A stretch of 13,271 nucleotides of DNA from Smittium culicis. Its lineage: Eukaryota; Kickxellomycota; Harpellomycetes; Harpellales; Legeriomycetaceae. A program made the position numbers and the translations under genes. Positions 1-9,190 of the stretch are shown here, one piece after another. Each line of letters opens with the position of its first letter. Position 1 is the stretch's first letter. The DNA lies in contig LSSN01003496.1 in NCBI GenBank assembly GCA_001970855.1, positions 1-13,271 on the forward strand, given 5' to 3'. Below the pieces are notes generated by a model. That model was not told where the DNA came from. It saw only the letters and a program-made list of their open reading frames with translations, and ran no database searches.

Positions 1-156
1 CTAATACTAATACTAATACTAATACTAATACTAATACTAATACTAATACTAATACTAATACTAATACTAATACTAATACTAATACTAATACTAATACTAA
101 TACTAATACTAATACTAATACTAATACTAATACTAATACTAATACTAATACTAATA
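1..156. repeat. Perfect CTAATA hexamer array, candidate telomere
   Basis: Twenty-six uninterrupted, identical copies of CTAATA fill the window from its first base and stop abruptly at 156, followed by unique AT-rich DNA. Read outward, the complementary strand is (TTAGTA)n, which is how a telomeric G-strand would run at a left chromosome end. The unit resembles the common TTAGGG repeat but has one G instead of three. The terminal position, perfection, orientation and adjoining transposon-rich zone favour a telomere. A simple hexanucleotide microsatellite at a contig edge cannot be excluded. Confidence 0.55.
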
Positions 157-1554
157 GCATATAAATTTCATGAATAAAATAAAGGGAAGCAAAAACACTA
201 GATTACAACTGAAAACAATATATTAATTATATACTTATTATTAACTAAATTTTTTAACGCGTAAAATTAATATAAAAAACTAAATACGAAAATTGGTAAA
301 ATATACAAATTTATCAAGCTTGATTAAACTATAAAAACGTTCATAAAAATTTTTATAAAATTGAAATTAATAACATCAATCTAAACATAAACACTAAATT
401 TCTCAAAATTTAACAATATAATTCCATTTTTTTTCTAATTATTATTTTTATAAGGTCTTGTATAATTCATGCATAACTCATTTCATAAGATAATACACAT
501 ATTATAGTAGAATAAAAATAATCGTGAAAATTTATTAAAAAAAATTAACCCTCCTTATTAAGTTTTATTCATATACGATATTAGTTTGTTTTAGATATTG
601 TGTTTTTTTATACACTTAATAAAGTGATCGATATTTTTTAATCTCTATTCTAACTTTCTTAAGATAATTTAAAAATTTAATGCTATTTAAATTTATGCAA
701 AGTATTTGATTTTTTTATGATCAAAAGAACCATGTCTATACTCTCTACTATTGCATCTTGTATATTTTATTATTTTAAATAATATTTCACTTTACTATTT
801 TCCACATTTTAAAAAAAAATTGTTTATTTCAAGTGGTTTAAATCTATGTTATATAAGGTATTTCCTCTCATTTAAATAGTATTTCTTTTTTCAATTATTA
901 TTTTGACAAACATGCATTAGATTAATGTGGTTTTTTAAGCGCTTTTATCACTTAATTAGATCTAATTATAGCAACAAAAAAAACCTAAATCTAATATCAA
1001 TCATAATTATTATATTTATTATAGTTCACATATCCTAAAATACATATTTTATTATCAATTAGTAAACTAATTAATTTTTTTAATATTATTTCATTCCAAA
1101 CTCAATTCAGAATATATAGCCCCCTGGTGCATTTAAAAGATTTGGCTTCATACGACTTAAATTAATGATCATCTAATCAACATAAATAACACATTCGAAT
1201 TGTGCAATAAAATTTTTCCAAGATAAATTAATGAATTTATATAGCTCACAATTAATATAAATTCAACTGTATATAATTAAGTCAAAATTTTCTAAATTTA
1301 TAAAGATATTGAATATTATTTTCAGATAGGGTACGTATTAATTTTACGATCTTATTGGATAAAAATAATTTAAAATTTAAAATGAATTAAAATAAAAAGC
1401 GAAATAAGTGTCTTATGTTTTTTATATAAATCGAATATAAAGCTTACAAATATTCTATCAGTTTAGCCTTACTTTCATAAAATTCGCATTATTTGTTTTA
1501 AATTTTCAATTACTTCTTTTTAAAGAATTAATTCTAAATAAATTATTCCCTCAA

Positions 1555-1586
<32 letters not shown>

Positions 1587-1589
1587 AGA
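157..1589. other. AT-rich subtelomeric stretch without genes
   Basis: This 1.4 kb is very AT-rich, with many homopolymer runs and stops in all frames. I see no open reading frame of note, no RNA gene and no resemblance to the neighbouring transposon proteins. The left end of the older DIRS-like element (its terminal repeat and leader) probably lies in the last few hundred bases, because its gag becomes recognisable at about 1590. I could not align that stretch with the younger element's left repeat. Confidence 0.7.
1563..1585. repeat. (AT)n microsatellite after an A-tract
   Basis: An uninterrupted alternating AT run of about 23 bases is preceded by an A-tract from about 1553. It lies directly before the first recognisable codons of the older element's gag, near the old leader or terminal repeat. 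It could be simple slippage. Confidence 0.8.
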
Positions 1590-2390
1590 TGATTCAACCC
1601 AAGACCCTATGGCTCGTTATCAACTCGTATTATTGAGAGCAATATTCTAGTATCACCTACGAGAAAAGGAGCAGGACAAATAACTAGAAGAACCATATAC
1701 TACAATAAGGATACCAATAGCCGATCTCGAAATTTAGCCTGAACTTACTATTGTGCTTCCTTTTATTGATGAAAACTATATCAGCTCGTCTATAACCAAT
1801 TAGAAATACAAGACAGCAATATATTATAATCTTAAGACTGATACATTGAACCAAAACTCACCACCTTTAATCGAATCAACTTAAATTGCGGTGAAGAAAT
1901 CTGACACTTTACTTTACATAATTCAGAAAAAAATTACTCTTTGCGACCAGAACAATTTATTACTAATCTTATATAACACTTCAAGAAAATCACCAATCAA
2001 CACTTCAAAAGATCCCGAAATTATTTTTATAGCTACAATGTGAGTATTTTCAAAATTAATTGCTGATCCTGTATCTCAACTAATGATATTCATTATTCAT
2101 AAATTTCTGTGCATAAAAGTTAAGCAAAGTCTGTTTTTGAAATCTGAATCTAAGCTGCTGATTCACCAATAGACTTTGGATGCTTTCATATCCAATAAAG
2201 TAGCTTAGAAGAGACATAAAGACCAAAAAATTCACAGAATTCGGTTGGATACAATTCAAAGAATCTGTACAGCTGCAACTCTGCACCAAGCCGAGAATCA
2301 TAGCTGATACCACTGTTGAAGTCAGTAAAATTACCATCGTTCGTCAGTAAAATTTTCGCAGAAAGGGTCGTGGGCGTGGAAGGAGATCTC
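1590..2390 (+). pseudogene. Gag-like protein relic of the older DIRS element
   Basis: Translation from 1738 gives PELTIVLPFIDENY, matching PELIEALSSIEENF in the younger gag. After stops at 1801-1803 and 1882-1884 comes AVKKSDTLLYIIQ, against AVKKADSVLYGIQ. Further on, LFLKSESKLLIHQ and TLDAFISNKVA match LFKPGTKPLIGQ and ALDTLIGKKLT. The relic ends in a basic glycine-arginine motif, KGRGRGRR (about 2363-2386), as expected for a nucleic-acid-binding gag tail. The order and spacing match the younger copy throughout, which supports homology despite the stops. The minus-strand open frames over 2080-2416 are chance. Confidence 0.85.
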
Positions 2391-2469
2391 ATTAGATATA
2401 TAGAATAATCTTCCATTAATGATTGAGCCTCTCAATGTTCAAATCAGCATTTTTCGAACGAAGGAAAGC

Positions 2470-2890
2470 TCAAGAGCTCAAAAATTGGGCCAATTGAATT
2501 CGAATTTCCTTTATGAAGCCAAAACCTCCATATTCAAATCTACCATAGGAAAATAATACGCTGAACCAGGATTTCTGCAATGTACTAACATGAGAAATCA
2601 CCTCATTGCTATCAATGCAAGCCACTGAGGAGATTCAGTTGAAGATTAAAAGATTATACAGCCAAATTTCCGCCATTTCAAAGAATCATGGAGACATAAG
2701 AAATGTACTAGGCTTTCGCAAGTATTATATGACGCCTATTACCTTCATAATACATCCACACAATTTTTGATCTAAAAAAATTGCTTAGAATAATTCTGCT
2801 TTCACTCAAACGGCCGACTCCTCCAGTCTAGTGTACTTTCATTTGGGCCATCACTGACTCCGTTGATTTTCGCGATTATACTTCAGTGAG
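2470..2890 (+). pseudogene. 5' part of the reverse transcriptase relic, older element
   Basis: In-frame patches match the younger RT: EITSLLSMQATEEI against EEVASMLSKHAIEKI, then RLYSQISAISK against GFYSQLFTIPKK. A jump over about 40 residues, including the motif A aspartate, indicates an internal deletion. The last patch, VLSFGPSLTPLIFAIIL, matches VFQFGLSLSPLVFTKIL. Homology stops at 2890, exactly where the younger element's terminal repeat begins, so this is the left half of an interrupted gene. The catalytic YxDD box is absent from this half and also from the right half. Confidence 0.88.
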
Positions 2891-3053
2891 GAGACATATT
2901 AAGTGTTTCCGTCTTATTTAATAATACTAAACATAAAATTACTAGCTAATAAAAATTATAATTAATAAAATGAACTAAGAAAAACTTTTTAATTGTTTAA
3001 ATTGTGAATTACACAATTGCGTTATCCTCATAATCTTTTCTTTCGCAAAGGTA
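2891..3053 (+). repeat. Left inverted terminal repeat of the younger DIRS-like element
   Basis: The first 17 bases (GAGACATATTAAGTGTT) are identical to the reverse complement of 7133-7149. The match continues with mismatches through AATAAAAATTATA, AACTAAGAAAAA and ATTGCGTTATCC to GCAAAGGTA near 3053. Beyond that the two ends diverge. The sequence upstream of 2891 belongs to the older element. Confidence 0.88.
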
Positions 3054-3170
3054 CTCATTCCAGCATAAAGATTTTCAAACGTTAAAATTTATAAAGAATA
3101 TTATTTTTATAAAAAAAACCATTTACCTTCAACTAAAACGAATGAAAAAGAAGCAGTTACTCAAGCTCCA

Positions 3171-3961
3171 ATGGAAAAAGATCAGCTAAATCCGTTAATG
3201 GATTTGGTTCAACAACTCCTACGCGAAAGGAGCAACGTCTCGGAACCCGAGGATCCACATGTTACTACAAACACTCTGTTTCCGATTTAACTGTGCATCC
3301 AGAGCTAATTGAAGCACTGTCATCAATTGAAGAGAACTTCTCCAGATCTCCATTAACTGAAGAAGAGCGTAAGATTGCTATAAATTCTTGCCCAAGAACT
3401 AGTTCTATAAACTACAACCCACCAGCACTAAACGATTCAGCATCGAGCGCGGTGAAGAAGGCCGATTCTGTCTTGTACGGAATCCAGTTAGCCTTAGCAC
3501 AAGCAACACGACCAATCGACTAATATGTTCGCCGTAGAATCCAGGGCACACAGATTATAAACACTGAAGATGACGTCGAGGTCGTTTTTGCGAGTATTTT
3601 GCGTGTTATCCTATTCGATATTGCAGCAACGGTGACTCAGGTGAGGATAGATAATCTCCATAAGGGCCTCAAACTTCCTGGTAAACCAACACAGTTATTC
3701 AAACCTGGCACCAAGCCGCTGATTGGTCAAGAGGCATTGGACACCCTCATCGGAAAGAAGCTGACGAAAAAACGACAACGAGCACAGTCCTTTCGTAAGC
3801 GCTAGCAGAATACGATTCCAAAAGATACGTACAACAGAAACACTGCTACGGCGCAGAGTACCAACGATGCAACCACCGCTGAATCAAACTCCAACAGGAC
3901 CTCAGATCGCCAATTAAACTTTCACAGAAGGGATTGCGGCCGCTGTATGGGGTCTCAATAA
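3171..3961 (+). pseudogene. Gag-like ORF1 of the younger DIRS-like element, broken
   Basis: I chose the ATG at 3171 (MEKDQLNPLMDL) because its frame runs into residues shared with the older copy (EPEDPHVTTNT). Near 3285 the frame slips by -1, then continues through PELIEALSSIEENF and AVKKADSVLYGIQLALAQAT. A TAA at 3521-3523 interrupts it, and a TAG at 3803-3805 follows the basic KKRQRAQSFRKR stretch. The asparagine-, threonine- and serine-rich tail ends at a TAA at 3959-3961, overlapping the RT frame. The gag role (packaging of element RNA) is inferred from position, basic C-terminus and match to DIRS ORF1 proteins. An arginine-glycine tail survives in the older copy but is eroded here. Confidence 0.85.
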
Positions 3962-5815
3962 AGACTCGGAGCAACCTCCCAGTAGGGGGAATACTCGGTA
4001 TTTTCAAGGCGGCGTGGCCCAAACTGACGGACATCCGATGGGTTTAGAGCATAGTGACACGGAGATTCAGAATCCCCTTCACCAACCCAAATACACCGAC
4101 GTCGCCCAGGACGCGTCCGCATTCTGGCGCCGCGGTAGACCCTTCCGGGCTACCACTGACGTCTCACCCGCATCGGTACAAACGGAAATTGAGCCAGGAA
4201 GCCAGCAAGGTTCTGACGGAGGAAGTCGCCTCTATGCTGTCAAAACATGCGATAGAGAAAATCAAACCACGGAATCCTGGATTTTACAGCCAGTTGTTCA
4301 CGATCCCCAAGAAGACCAGGGGTCTCCGACCTGTCCTCGACCTGCGCAGGCTCAACTTCCACGTAGATGAAAATAATTTCAAGTTGGGGACGCAGACCTC
4401 CATCTATTGTACGATTCGCAGAAAAGACTATCTCATGTCTCTGGATCTCCATGATGCATTTATGCACATTATGGTGTACAAGAAATGCAGAAATTATCTA
4501 CGCTCCCAATGGAACAAACGTTCGTTTCAGTTCCGTGTCTTTCAATTCGGGCTATCACTGAGCCCATTGGTATTCACCAAGATTCTCCGTCCATTTCTGG
4601 AATGGGCCAGAGTGAAGGGGATCGGAATATCTGCATACCTAGACGATCTGTTGATCCTGGGAGAGACCAAGCAAGTATGCGAAACAAACACGCGCTTAAT
4701 CTATTCCAAACTCTCAGAGCTTGGATTCAAGGTCAATTCATATAAGTCCTCAGCAACGCCATCCCAGTCAATCACACATCTAGAAATGGTGATCAACACT
4801 AGAGAAATGTCAGTTAAGGTGCCTTCGACCAAGATCAGGGATCTCCGAATAGAGGCCAGCAAGCTACTGAATGCTGGCCAAACGATACTGAGATACCTAG
4901 CGAGCTTTATTGGGAAGGTCCAATCAATGTCTATTGCTCTTCTTCCTGGGAGACCCATGCTTTGCCGTCTCTTGGAGCTCAAGAAAGAGCGCTGTACATA
5001 TTGAAGCCATGGAAATCGACCGTAATTCTGAAGAAGCCTGCAATCCAGAGCCTGCAGTTCTGGAAGAACCAAATGGCGTCATGGAACGGGCAGTCATTCT
5101 TGCCCAAAAAACCAAAGCTAGAGATCTTTACATACTCCAGTGACACAGCATGGGGAATTGTTGTGGGTCACCGCTTTTACTCTGGAGTTTGGAACACACA
5201 ACTGAGGAAGATGCACATCAATGCAAAGAGCTACTGACGGTACTTTATGCTCTGAAGCTCAAGATGGTTGTGAGCAGATCGTAGTTAGCCTATTTAGAAA
5301 ACACAACCATATTATCGTACATCAAGAAGTTAAGTATCACAACCTCCTCAGAACTATTGGGAATCTCAGAACGAATTTGGTCACACTGCCTGAAAACCAA
5401 AACCCACCCACAACTAACATACATACCATCACTTCTAAACCCAGCGGATGTGCCGAGCAGACTGACAGCGCAGACAGAATTTTTATTATGACGGAAGACA
5501 TTCGATACCCTGAATATACGATACAGTTCACAAGATGTAGATCTGTTCGCGTCCCACCAGAACGGGAAGCTGAACCAGTTCTACAGCTGGTTTCAAGACC
5601 AAAATGCATTGGGACAGAATGCACTAGCCTAAAAATGATCCGGGTTCAACAACCTTTACTACTTACCGCCCTGGAATCTGATATTACAGGTTATTCAGAA
5701 AGTTTGTCGAGAACGAATCACAATGGCACTGGTTACTCGAATGTGGAAGTCAGCATTCTGGTTCACATATCTGAAGGCACTTTCAATATCTCAGCCGACC
5801 ATACTCCAAGCAACG
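3949..5815 (+). pseudogene. Reverse transcriptase, RNase H and methyltransferase-like polyprotein of the younger DIRS-like element, broken
   Basis: The RT lies in the first frame from about 3949, with a stop at 4045-4047. It shows the fingers motif GLRPVLDLRRLN (about 4321-4356), motif A SLDLHDAF, motif B QFGLSLSPLVF and the catalytic YLDD box (residues about 4636-4647). A net -1 shift near 4985 leads to RNase H, where IFTYSSDTAWGIVV (from 5124) carries tyrosine (codon 5133-5135) at the expected first catalytic aspartate. Loss of one G at about 5228 shifts the frame again into ELLTVLYALKLKMV. A segment with VDLFASHQNGKL (from 5537) and LPPW (5663-5674) resembles the DIRS methyltransferase domain. 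Stops at 5282, 5489, 5630 and 5636 also inactivate it. Family assignment is firm; the end is arbitrary because this frame continues into the recombinase. Confidence 0.92.
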
Positions 5816-6870
5816 ACTGTAGTCCCCGATCCCAAAAGCGGAAAATCTCCGCTCTCGAAAAACAAGCACTGGAGCTTGATTTCCTGTAGGATCTGCGGTG
5901 TTTCCTCGAAACGTAAGGCCTTGGAACGTATGCCGTCGATTTTTAATGTCAAACGAAAGGAAATTTTGCCGCAGATCAAGATATATCTCGATCCAGCAAC
6001 GATTCTTAGATTGGAGAATTCAAAGGATTTAACGAATCCAATCTTCGCGCCGCAGATAATAAATTTTCTTGCAAAAATTTATGCCATCGATAAACTTAAA
6101 GTAGGATCAATTAAGGCATAAAAATCTACTCTATTAGGATTAGCTGAAAATCAGACAAAGATTAAAAAGAACCCAATTTTCGTCGATATCATGAGAACAC
6201 TGGACGAAAGATCTATTAAATATTTTTTTAGGCCTAATATAGATATTACCCCGGTATTAGAACTTTTTAGACTTTGGGGACCCACAATAGATCTCAATTT
6301 CAAACAACTAACTGCCAATTTGTGTTGGTTATTGGCAGTGACGGGCTTTCTGAGAGCCAGCGACATAAATAAAATCGACGATGCCTGAAATCGAACAGAA
6401 AAGTGAGATCTACATTTAGTTATAGTAGCACCTAAGGAAAATAGAGGCAGCCAAGCCGTTGAAAAGCCCCGACTCATTATTTCACACACAGATTCTATAT
6501 TTTTTCCATTAGCAGCTTACAAAGTATATTAGGAAAAGGTTACGTTGACCTCTGCCCAACAATGCATGAGAACAACAGCGAATGGACTGTAAAAAGGTTG
6601 ATGATATCTATTAAAGACAACAAGGAGCCTATTTCTGTGTACAGTATAAAGAGATACATTCAATCGATTTCTGATCTAATCCGCCGTGACCCCGACACTC
6701 CTATACCGAATGGCAGAGCAATAGGAGCCATTCTAGCCGCAAACCCAGTTGAATCATCAGATTATATATTTTTGCACGCATTTTCGTCAAATTATATCAT
6801 TGACACATATTTTCGACTCACAAGAAATTCATCAAATAACTTAACTGAGCCGATCTTAAATTTGGGGTAA
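5816..6870 (+). pseudogene. Tyrosine recombinase of the younger DIRS-like element, broken
   Basis: The frame continues from the methyltransferase-like segment, so the true start is uncertain. After a stop at 6119-6121 comes the catalytic core: LLAVTGFLRASDI holds the expected first catalytic arginine (codon 6353-6355), and VIVAPKE probably carries the beta-hairpin lysine. Stops at 6386, 6404 and 6530 and a net -1 shift near 6550 follow. The last part contains PNGRAIGAIL, with a likely second-box arginine (6715-6717), and IDTYFRL, with the likely nucleophilic tyrosine (6808-6810). It ends at TAA 6868-6870. In DIRS elements this enzyme integrates the circular DNA copy. Codon composition is more AT-rich than in the RT part. 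Confidence 0.88.
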
Positions 6871-6990
6871 CTTGATATGTTTCTTCACTGGAGTATAAAG
6901 TTATAATTAATCGAGCTCTTTAGAGAGAATATTAATTTATATTATACAAGTTTAAGAGACATATTAAGTCCCACACACCCGTTTCCATTT
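6871..6990 (+). repeat. Candidate internal complementary region of the younger DIRS-like element
   Basis: Between the recombinase stop and the right terminal repeat are three copies of the element's terminal motif. CTTGATATGTTTC (6871-6883) matches the right terminus CTTAATATGTCTC with two differences. AGAGAGAATATTAA (6922-6935) is an imperfect copy. GAGACATATTAAG (6956-6968) is identical to the left terminus. DIRS elements normally carry an internal region complementary to both termini in this position, used to complete the circular DNA. The assignment rests on position and these matches, and the exact limits are unclear. Confidence 0.5.
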
Positions 6991-7149
6991 ACCTTTGCCG
7001 AAAGATGATAAGGATAACGCAATCGTGTACTTTACAATTTAAATAATTAAAAATTTTTTCTTAGTTTATTTTATTACACTATAATTTTTATTGTCTTGTA
7101 ATATTCGGTTTATTATTATCCAATAAGATGGTAACACTTAATATGTCTC
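6990..7149 (-). repeat. Right inverted terminal repeat of the younger DIRS-like element
   Basis: Reverse complement of the left repeat: its outermost 17 bases (7133-7149) match 2891-2907 exactly, and alignable blocks run inward to ACCTTTGCCG near 6991. The sequence from 7150 belongs to the older element's RT. Confidence 0.88.
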
Positions 7150-8110
7150 TCTAAACCCCACTAATTGGGATCTAGAATCTTCAATACGATTCCAGAAAAT
7201 ATCTTAAAGCTATCCAGAAGAAATTGAGGTGTCTGGCAATCTAAAATTTGGAAATTCTATTTAATTTCAGCTGCTTTACTTTACCTTCTGGCTATCTGAA
7301 GAATTTTGAAGCTCTGTAATCATTCTCTGGTGATATTGAATTAATTAAAGCCGAATTCAATAATAAATAAGCTATTAATAATGAGCCTATTGTTTTGGAA
7401 GACTCATATTATACCTTCGAATGGGCTATTTTTTTTTCATAAGACGCGACAGATTGAGATATTTACGGGCCCCAGTGAAAATTTTATAGGAATCCTGTGG
7501 TTCTACACACCCATATGTGATCATATAAATGGTCAAAAGTGAAGCTTTTCATCAACTCCAAAGAATTTTGAATTTTTATTTACACCCTAAAATCAAGATA
7601 ATTGAAGGAAGTTAGATTTTGGTGTATTCGAGCAACATAAAAATATCGTCATACATGAGAAAACTTGGTGGAGCAAGTTACTCAGAGCTGCTTGGAATTT
7701 ATTAAAAGACTTGATATAACTTTATAGTGATAAATACTAACGCAATTTTCTTACGATATTTCTGTATTAAATACAGAGTGCTAACGGTGCAGATTGGCTA
7801 CTCAATTCAAGTGATCTCTTTCATGAGAGAAATTCAAAACGCTGAACACGATTTATAGTCCAAATTATGTGGATCCATTTACCTAACTCAGAAAAGGAAG
7901 GTGCGAAAACGGTTGTACTGGTTTATTGAGATCATATCACTCTTGAATAAATGTCTATTATTCAAATGGGGATGAATTTTAAACACTTTTAAATTACGGA
8001 AATTGAGTTTGATAGCGAATAATGAATATAATTCACTTCGCATTAAGGTCAAAATTAAAATATCGATGGCAATGTGAAAATATGCAGCATTTTTTCCAGA
8101 TTTAATATTT
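7150..8110 (+). pseudogene. 3' part of RT, RNase H and methyltransferase-like relic, older element
   Basis: Immediately after the younger element, nucleotide and peptide similarity to its own RT resumes at the equivalent of about 4835 (GGGATCT in both copies). Matched patches include FWKTHIIPSNGLFF against FWKNQMASWNGQSF. IEIFTGPSE aligns with LEIFTYSSD, and YMRKLGGASYSELLGIY with YIKKLSITTSSELLGIS. FKTLNTIYSPNYVDPF aligns with FDTLNIRYSSQDVDLF. The position of the RNase H aspartate is a glycine here. Many stops and small frame jumps separate the patches. A gap of about 240 bp relative to the younger copy removes the RT active site at the junction. Confidence 0.87.
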
Positions 8111-8189
8111 CTTTTGGTGTTGCAGCAGCTATTTCTGTAAGAATCGACCAAAATTACCGACATAAAAAGCGTAAATTTTCTGTTCTTGA

Positions 8190-9190
8190 AAATCGTACTT
8201 TGGAGCTTGATGGTTTCAGGGATCAGCGTCGATTCTTCCAAACGCAAGATATCGGTAATTATGCGAATCAATTTATCATTTCCAACAAACGGCGCGTAAG
8301 ACATAGTTTCAGACATAGTTCTATTCAAAAGAACTGAATTATATTGAAGAATCCCAAACGAGATCAATTATTCAATCTCAGCTCCACAGATTTTAGAATT
8401 ATTGCCAGTCATTTACGCTTTAATAAAATTAATTAATTCCCATTAAATTATTAAAATGTACATTTATTAAATTAGCCCCAAACCCTGAAGATATGTCAGG
8501 TCAACCAATTTTTTCTCAACTCACAAAAAAAATTTTATAATGCATTAATTAGATCTTTTTTCAGGCAGTTCATTGATATTTCGCTTGTTGTAGATCTATT
8601 CGAGGAATGTAGTCCTACAGCAAACCTCGCTGCTAATAACCTAACCACAAAATTAAATTGGCTTATTGCCGTCGCCGATTTTTTAAGAACCATTTATATA
8701 CACCGAATAGAGTATTGACGCATCCGTAAGGTTCTTGGAGTGCTAAACTTAGATGTTGTATCGATAAAATAAAAACGAGCTATATATCCGTTAGATAGCC
8801 CTTTCCGAATAATTTCACACTCAGACCCAATATTGTGTACATTAATTGAGTTTAAAATTCACAAATAAAATAAGGTTCTACACCTTACTTCACTCTAAAC
8901 GCAAACAGTAACAAATGTGCCGTAAATAGGCAATTAATTTTTTATCAAAAGACACTTCAATTCTTCTGTCTGTGGGAAGTATATCTAGGCGCATATGACC
9001 GTTTTATATCCTGATAATCCGCGACCTTGAAACTCTATTACCTAAGGGCAGTTTTATTTTAGCTATATTGTGCCCCAATTCTTGGGTATCTGGAGATAAA
9101 ATCGTTTCGCACATATTCTGGTCAGCCTGATTCATCTTAGTTGCCTATTTCTACATAAAAAAAATTCTTCGAACGACTTGGTTCAGTGTA
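8190..9190 (+). pseudogene. Tyrosine recombinase relic of the older DIRS element
   Basis: Peptide patches follow the younger recombinase in order. SAPQILELLPVIYALIKL matches FAPQIINFLAKIYAIDKL. KLNWLIAVADFLRTIYIHRI (from about 8653) matches NLCWLLAVTGFLRASDINKI and retains the catalytic arginine codon at 8686-8688. FRIISHSDPI matches PRLIISHTDSI. The C-terminal LLPKGSFILAIL and DKIVSHIFWS match the second catalytic box region. TGA and TAA codons occur throughout, so nothing can be expressed. The antisense open frame at 7888-8367 and the plus frame at 8074-8337 overlie this relic and look fortuitous. Confidence 0.87.

Larger units (their letters stand above)
2891..7149 (+). mobile_element. Younger DIRS-like retrotransposon, non-functional, nested in the older one
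   Basis: The element is bounded by inverted terminal repeats of about 160 bp and carries, in order, gag, reverse transcriptase, RNase H, a methyltransferase-like segment and a tyrosine recombinase. This is the signature of the DIRS order, which integrates through a circular intermediate and a tyrosine recombinase rather than a DDE integrase; no integrase or protease is seen. No target-site duplication is evident, as expected for this mechanism. Coding capacity is broken by net -1 frameshifts near 3285, 4985, 5228 and 6550 and by stops at 3521, 3803, 4045, 5282, 5489, 5630, 5636, 6119, 6386, 6404 and 6530. The 5' two-thirds is GC-richer than its surroundings. Confidence 0.93.

Noticed and set aside
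1..156. TACTAA reading of the hexamer array as intron branch sites
   Set aside because: The unit can be read as TACTAA, similar to the fungal branch-site consensus, but a 26-copy terminal array has no splicing context. The resemblance is coincidental.
2080..2416. Two minus-strand open frames
   Set aside because: They overlie the gag relic of the older element, which reads on the plus strand, and show no family resemblance.
3118..3130. CCATTTACCTT shared by 3118-3130 and 6985-6996, as a split direct repeat
   Set aside because: The match is only about 11 bases in AT-rich DNA and lies outside the alignable terminal repeats. It is too short to assign a function.
5221..5889. Plus-strand open frame of 222 codons as a separate protein
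   Set aside because: It is the wrong frame through the RNase H and methyltransferase-like region. The conserved motifs (VDLFAS, LPPW) are in the neighbouring frame, interrupted by stops.
2891..7149. Repeat-induced point mutation as the cause of the stops
   Set aside because: Some stops fit C-to-T changes (for example CGA to TGA at 6386), but others need transversions, and several breaks are indels. Without intact copies for comparison the pattern does not support it.
8074..8337. Plus-strand open frame of 87 codons as a possible small gene
   Set aside because: The DNA aligns with the younger element at about 5800-5935 but in a frame other than the one that encodes the conserved peptide, so it is a remnant of the transposon.
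7888..8367. Minus-strand open frame of 159 codons
   Set aside because: It lies antisense to the older element's methyltransferase-like and recombinase relic, whose plus-strand peptides align with the younger copy. The antisense translation has no recognisable motif.
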